A stretch of 64,000 nt of DNA from NCBI RefSeq assembly GCF_009017415.1, contig NC_092406.1, positions 1,798,001 through 1,862,000 on the forward strand, given 5' to 3'. This DNA comes from Aspergillus flavus. Taxonomy: Eukaryota > Ascomycota > Eurotiomycetes > Eurotiales > Aspergillaceae. This document shows, one piece after another, positions 58,669 through 64,000 of the stretch. Numbering within the stretch: the stretch's first letter is position 1; the number at the start of each line of letters is the position of its first letter. Both the position numbers and the translations under genes were made by a program. Under the pieces are notes generated by a model. It ran no database searches, was not told the DNA's origin, and saw nothing but the letters and a program-made list of their open reading frames with translations.

Positions 58669-59785
58669 ATGTCTCACGACTGCACCAAATACTTCACAAC
58701 TCACGCCGTCGCTTGCCGGTTAATGGTCCTACACAAGGTTATGCCGACTTTGAACATTACTGCCCCTCGGTCCGAGTGCTCTTTTCAAGTCTTTCATTTT
58801 TCGCCGTACATGATATACGCTCACGCTCACGCCCATAGATTTACATTCTTGTTTATACTTCTGCCTCTGCATCGAGCCCTCGGAGATTGTGTTGTTTTCG
58901 TGACTCTCGATGCTGTTTAGTTCTATCCTTCTTCTTCCGAACTACTTGGGATTAAACACTTGATTGGTTGAGGCTTAAGTGATCTATATTGTTGCCATAT
59001 GTTTCCAAAAAATGTGTTGATACCTAATCCAATTGCAGTTTGGCTGGTTCCAAATGGATATTGATATGAGCAGAGATAAATCATTCTATTCTTTTCTAAT
59101 TTTACATCCTTCCCTCTCCATTCCCAGGGAGTAAATTGACACATTCCATCATGACGTAGTGAGTAACCGGAGTAACCTGTGGTATATCGTCACGTGATGC
59201 TTCCGGCGGTCGACGACTTTACAGAGTTTGCACTGTCTGCCCATCCTTCAAACCGCGCAAACAACGTCATCTAAGCCGAAGCAAGCGATCTGATTGATTA
59301 ACTTATCGCGAATCGCGCGAACTCATTCGGACAGAAGTACTGGAGCGTTCTGCTTCCGTATCTTCGTCAGTCTTCTTGGACGACGAGATCTGGCCTTGCG
59401 CCCGCTTCACGGAAGCTTCGGGCTCATTGGCGAGTCTTGTTTTTCTTGTGGACCAGCAAGGGCCCTGCGCGCAGTTCGCTGAGCGTATTCGTTTCATCCG
59501 GTCTATGCCACTTACTTCTAGGTAGCTATTGCCTTTAGGAACTGACAAGGACGGTTGAACATAACAAGTGGCAAGCCTTTAGTTCTACTGCGGTTCCATT
59601 TGAGCGCCAAAAACAAAAATCCTCCGCACCAGCCCGCCACCATCTTTCGCGCGTCGCGTGGTTATAGCCATTTAAGTTGATACCAGTCCATGCGATCCCC
59701 AGACTTGATTCTCTCTCCTCAATTTTCCTTCTGATACGTACGCGAGACGTTACTCATTGTGGCTGTCCACGCCCAGATTGCTGTC
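58669..59785. other. intergenic
   Basis: Contains 3' sequence of the DUF3431 gene and the promoter/leader of the regulator at 59786. Short frames have no motif. Confidence 0.5.
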
Positions 59786-61823
59786 ATGACGTCTTCTGCT
59801 TCCCATCACCAACATTCTTCGACTTCAGCCGCTGAATTTTCCACTCACCAAACCGCTCCTTCCTCCAACATCGACCCGAACGGTAACATTGCCACGAGTG
59901 GATATGCGCCAAATGAAAGCCAACTTGCTGGGCTGGTAGAAGCTGCTACTGCAGCGGCTGGCCAGGATGTATCGGAATGGGCGGCCGCCGCTGCAGTCGC
60001 TGCTGCAGCTGGTGCTGCCGGACATCAGCATCATTTAGACGGCTACCCCCCGGATATTCATATCGAAGACGATAGTTTTGCAGATGCAGGTTTTGGGACA
60101 GGGTTGAGCACTGGAAGACAGTTACGAGCACCCGGGCCATCTCCCAACGAGCATAGCCAGCCTTCGGGACTGTCAAGAACTGTGTCAAAGAAGAGAAAGA
60201 GAGATGGCCCTCTAGACCCAGCCTTAACAGCGTCTGGACCTGGTGGTCACCAGCAGCCCCATCAGCACAATTCTCATCATTATGGTGGTGAGACGCTAGA
60301 TATCCGGTCTGCACCTCCCCAGTCCTTATCGGAGGCGCGCGCTGTTGGTTTACATTCCGCAGCTGCTTTGTTCCGTCAACCCTCGAGCAACAAGAAGTAC
60401 ACACGACCACCTATGTCGAAGCTTTTTGCTTCACTCGAACTATCACCGGAGAACTTCCTCCACTTACAAGCCGCTGCTAAGTCATATATGCTAGATGACA
60501 AGCATCCAGAACGACGTGAGTGTGTCGGTCAACGTGGCAAGGGAGACACGGAAATGGTTAAATTGAGACTTTGGAATTGTGTGCGCCACTTTCTCGAAAT
60601 TGAGGGGCATGGTGAACGTTTTTTCGGTGAAAATGTAGTCAACGAGGGCATGGGTCCCAGGACCTATGTATGGCCCCGGGACCAGCAAAAAATTATTGCA
60701 CTTGTCATTCCACTGCTACGGCGTATGGTCACCAATGAACGACAGAGACAATATGCAGTGGAGACGAGGAAGGGGGGTGGATCTGAGGAGCGACGACGAC
60801 GGAAAACCGAAGACAGTCTCCAGAATATGAATAGTGCTAGTCCTCCGAAGTTCCCCGTTGAGGAACAACTCCAGATGCATGCGCAACATCATCCTCCCGA
60901 GGGGTATGCGCCAACACACCCCGAGTTGGGGGCAACTTCCCAAGACATGGAGTTGGGCCTGACAGATCTCCTTCCTGACGGCTATCCAGCTGACTGGAAT
61001 GCTATCTCTAAAACATACGAAGCCTACAATCAAAACTACGAGCTCGATAACCTGTGGTATCTCTCGGGCCTACAACAGCCGGATTGGCGTGGGTTAGTAG
61101 CTGCTGTTGACAGCCATTACCAGGTCTTTCACAACGGTAGTTTTGACTGCCCAGCACCATGTGAGGATGAGAATATCAACCATATCTTACACGCAAACTC
61201 TGTGTCGGGTTTACGGTGGAGAGTTGGTGGGGATCGCCATCAAGTTGCCAGGAATGAGTTGTATGTTGCCACACTCCCTTGCCCACTTTCCTTGGTATGT
61301 GACATGAAACTAACTCCCTTATAGTGCAAGCAGCATCACCCGCGACGTTTCTCGCATTATCCGTGATAATATCGCCACGAAGCATGGCGTTCAAACGTCA
61401 ACCGACGACCACGCTCCCATCCATCCATCAAATTTCCCGCCCCTCCCAACGGGTCTAACTATGCCAAACCCGCCCACAACCTCTCAAGCGCCAATATCTT
61501 TGCGAATCAATATCATGCAGAACGGGAAACGTGTCCTTCCGCGAGTAGATCTTCCTGCAGGACACTGTCCCGATCTTGAGACTCTGAAACAGCTACTCTG
61601 CCGTCGATTCGCGGGCCAGTTGCCAGGTCTGCCCTCTGACCCTTCGCTGGACCCTGCAGCCTGGATGTCTTCGGTTGGCTGGAGGTTTAGAGTCTGGTTG
61701 CCCGAGGGCCTGACTCCTGTCCAGAATGACGGCGAGTGGACGATCGCACTGCTTTCTGCCGGGAACGTAGACTGGATGGACGGTGATCTACGAGTTCTTG
61801 TAGAGCTGGAGAACACCTCTTAG
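59786..61823 (+). CDS. putative fungal transcriptional regulator
   Basis: Exons 59786-61260 and 61325-61823 give 657 aa; the 64-nt intron (GTATGT donor, AACTAAC branch, TTATAG acceptor) keeps frame. The N-terminus is rich in His, Ala, Ser and Gln (VSEWAAAAAVAAAAGAAG), with a nuclear-localisation-like KKRKRD. The core at about residues 215-340 (SKLFASLELSPENFLHLQ, RRECVGQRGKGDTEMVKLRL and NCVRHFLEIEGHGERFFG) is a strongly conserved fungal block that I know from regulators but cannot name with certainty. After the intron the C-terminal part (RINIMQNGKRVLPRVDLPAG, WRFRVWLPEGLTPV) looks like a compact domain. Likely nuclear; targets unknown. An upstream in-frame GTG was not used as the start. Confidence 0.78.
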
Positions 61824-63108
61824 TAGTGCCTCCCATTTGCTGGGCAGCCAACACACCCTATTCTTCTCTTCTCCCTTCCTCCCTGGAGTCCAACAACAGA
61901 TTTGCCTTCTTACGTACCGTGGCCTGTCTTCCCTGGAGGATACGAGCATTAATAATCTTCTTCTACCTTTGTTCTGGGCCTCCTTCTCCATCTACCTTCT
62001 TTTATCTTCTCTCTACCTTTTTCTCCTCACTCCGCTTTGCATATATCTTTATACCTAACCTTTCTCCTCAATTTCGGTGAACGTTGACTTCTTTCGGTTC
62101 ATACCCTTTTGATGCCCATTACGGACATGACTTATCAGGATGAGACATGATGTAAGTGTACGCTGGCATTCGTTGCATTTAGGAGGTAGAGTAGTGCTTT
62201 TTAATACGACTTTAAGCGGGATTTTGTGTCTAGCATGGCCTGGACTATAGTCTGGAGGCAATATGACTTCTGATGCAACTCAATAAATGGTTTTTGAGTA
62301 AAAGGCGAGTCTACAGGAGTAACTAAGGCTGTAGGGTGGTTGTATACACTATTCCGCGTAAAGATATATATTTCCCTCACCTGAAGCCTTTCCCCTAGAA
62401 CTCTCTTAATCCTTGTTTCTAAACTTAGTACAACTATTATTTGTAATAGTTTCAACTTTTATTGTTATGTTTCTTATCCTTGTTCTACCCTTGCCTTAAA
62501 AGTCTTGGTTATTACTCTGGAATTGTTATGGGGGATGGTAACTCACTCCTCGACCTGTTGCCCTAACTGTAACTGGGAAAGCCCTTTATCTACTCAATAC
62601 TTGTACAACAGAAAAGATTTGGTGTAGTATTACTATGCTGTTCATATTTGAAAAGTTTGATCACGTCAATATCTGCTACCTAGCGATATGTTACAAGGTA
62701 TATATGGACGTGTTGTGAGATGTGATGCTAGCTTCGCCCATGACTGGCGGTTGCTAGCCGCTAGCTGACCCAGACAACGGGGTCCTAGTGGAGTGGTCAC
62801 TGTGTAAGAAGCAGGTATCAGTTAAGACCACCACCGACATTAAGTGTTTACCAGCTCTTTCTGTGCTGCGTGTGATGCACCCGATAAGCTGGTTTCAACC
62901 TAGGATGCGAATTTATGTTGCTCTGTAGCCTTGTGACCATGAGAAAATATCATTTCAGAGCACACAGCACATGTTAGAGGAAGTTTAGGGCAATCGCCTG
63001 CAAGTCATCTTGAGCTCATGAGCGAGCTAAATGATGGGTAGCGGCACCGGGAGCACCGCCGATCCACTGTATGGATACAAGCTTTGTGAATATGGGTGAG
63101 TGTTTGCT
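61824..63108. other. intergenic, convergent 3' ends
   Basis: Between the regulator and RPP1. The sequence is AT-rich with CT-rich stretches after 61850. I see no gene or repeat. Confidence 0.5.
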
Positions 63109-63968
63109 TTAGCTATTGGCTGGCGTTGTCGCACTGTCTTCACCGTCGATCACTCCCAGCCGAGCTTTCTTAGCTCTGCGCTTCATCTCCCGTTTCGACA
63201 GTGGCTTTTCGGTCTCCTCTACAGATGCTTTCCTCTTGAGAGTGTCGCTGTTGCTCTCGGATTGAGGGGTGTCCTTTTGCTTGGAGGCAGCGCCTTTTTG
63301 TTTAGACGCGGGCTTGTCGGTCTTCGGTTTCGGCTTTTCTCCACCGTCAATGACATCGATAATTCCACGCCAGCTGGTGCGCTTCAACTTCGCCAGCGCG
63401 ACTGTTTTTCTCGCTTCCTCGCAGATAGCCTCTTTACCGCGCTCTTGTGACAGGCCCCAGACGCATGCCAGATTAATCACATCCCACGGCGCCCGAACAG
63501 CCAGAGCCTTCCTGGCCTCACTCGAGATAATGATTCCTCTTCCGCGTGTTGCGCGGATCAGCGACATAGCATTGCCGATGAGGTTGCGCCGGGCGTCGGC
63601 GCCGCTTCCCGTGACTCCCGGGCCGTAGCATATTTCAAAGCGAATTCCTCGTGCGATAGCGGCGGAGAGCATTTTAAACTTGAAGTGGTATGGCTGTCGC
63701 ACGGAGAGATCTAAGGAAATCACGTCGCATTCCAGATTGGTGCATGCATTCAACAGGGCCTTTTCATTCGCTGGGCGGATTGCTACTAGATCATACGCTT
63801 GGGTGAGGGTGGTAAGTCGCTGATTCTGCGTGGGGTCGGAGAGTGGTAGGTTCACGCGGGTGAGTATTGTCAGGCCCTTGGGAACATTGGTGGGAACAGG
63901 TGGGGGAGTAGGATTTGGAGGAAGCTTTCCGTTGAGGGTTTGCGAAAGGGCGATCGTTGTGTAACCGA
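63109..63968 (-). CDS. rpp1: RNase P/MRP protein subunit RPP1 (p30), 5' end outside window
   Basis: The visible exon runs from an acceptor at 63968 (CTCTCAG before TCGGTTAC) to the stop at 63109, 286 codons. The opening GYTTIALSQTLNGKLP and the following YDLVAIRPANEKALLNAC, CDVISLDLSVRQPYHFKFK and GIRFEICYGPGV are diagnostic of the RNase P subunit p30 family (PF01876), a TIM-barrel-like protein. It helps the ribonucleoprotein cut the 5' leader of tRNA precursors and, as RNase MRP, pre-rRNA, in the nucleus. The C-terminal tail is Lys/Arg/Ser-rich (LSKREMKRRAKKARLG). The first exon with the start codon lies beyond 64000. Confidence 0.95.
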
Positions 63969-64000
63969 CTGAGAGTCAGGTCAGCTTTCTTCCAAGGTGG

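Noticed and set aside
1..64000. CRISPR array, operon or prophage
   Set aside because: The sequence is eukaryotic with spliced genes; no regularly spaced repeats or phage genes were seen.

Overview
The window is genomic DNA of a filamentous ascomycete, most likely an Aspergillus or another close Eurotiomycete. The signs are short introns (about 50-90 nt) with fungal donor, branch and AG signals, two nuclear-type tRNA genes, long AT- and CT-rich intergenic DNA, and single-copy genes of fungal type (csnA/CSN1, HRD1, TAF2, Sm G, RPP1, YPT35, DUF3431, fungal LtrA and fungal rhodopsin-domain families). No bacterial operon structure, CRISPR array or intact transposase is visible. All gene models below were assembled by eye: the exons were chosen so that splice signals and reading frame both hold.

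Layout. 1-5415 has no convincing gene and looks like a very long promoter/leader for a C2H2 zinc-finger regulator (5416-7449, NsdC-like). Next come an Ap4A phosphorylase (7866-9048), a fungal Myb-type DNA-binding protein (9462-11181, minus), a 3 kb gene-poor stretch, and an LtrA-family membrane protein (14368-16193, minus). A head-to-head spliceosome pair follows, NTR2 (16407-17675, minus) and Sm G (17910-18458). Then TAF2 (18945-22916, minus) lies opposite an aminoalcohol phosphotransferase (23634-25221).

25.9-35.3 kb is more varied: tRNA-Ile, a 13-exon choline/GABA-type permease, a YPT35-like PX protein, a small GPI-anchored cysteine-rich protein, and an 11-exon zinc-knuckle protein that I do not recognise. 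CSN1 (csnA), an MFS transporter and a frameshifted APH-fold kinase follow, then HRD1 (41723-44194).

45-57 kb looks like an accessory interval. It holds a decayed FSH1 hydrolase, tRNA-Thr, two AT/TpA-rich tracts, an unrecognised 409-aa protein, a rhodopsin-domain membrane protein and a DHA2-type drug transporter with a one-base frameshift. Ordinary genes resume with a DUF3431 protein, a putative transcriptional regulator and RPP1 (RNase P/MRP), whose 5' end runs off the right edge.

The genes do not form one pathway. Most are housekeeping: RNA processing (NTR2, Sm G, RPP1), transcription (TAF2), ubiquitin biology (CSN1, HRD1) and phospholipid synthesis. No biosynthetic backbone enzyme is present, so the transporters and hydrolase relic do not make a metabolite cluster. 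The least ordinary items are the zinc-knuckle gene with micro-exons, two probable GC-AG introns, a uORF whose stop overlaps the start of the Myb gene, a TACGGAGTA nonamer that recurs only between genes, and the decayed 45-57 kb interval.
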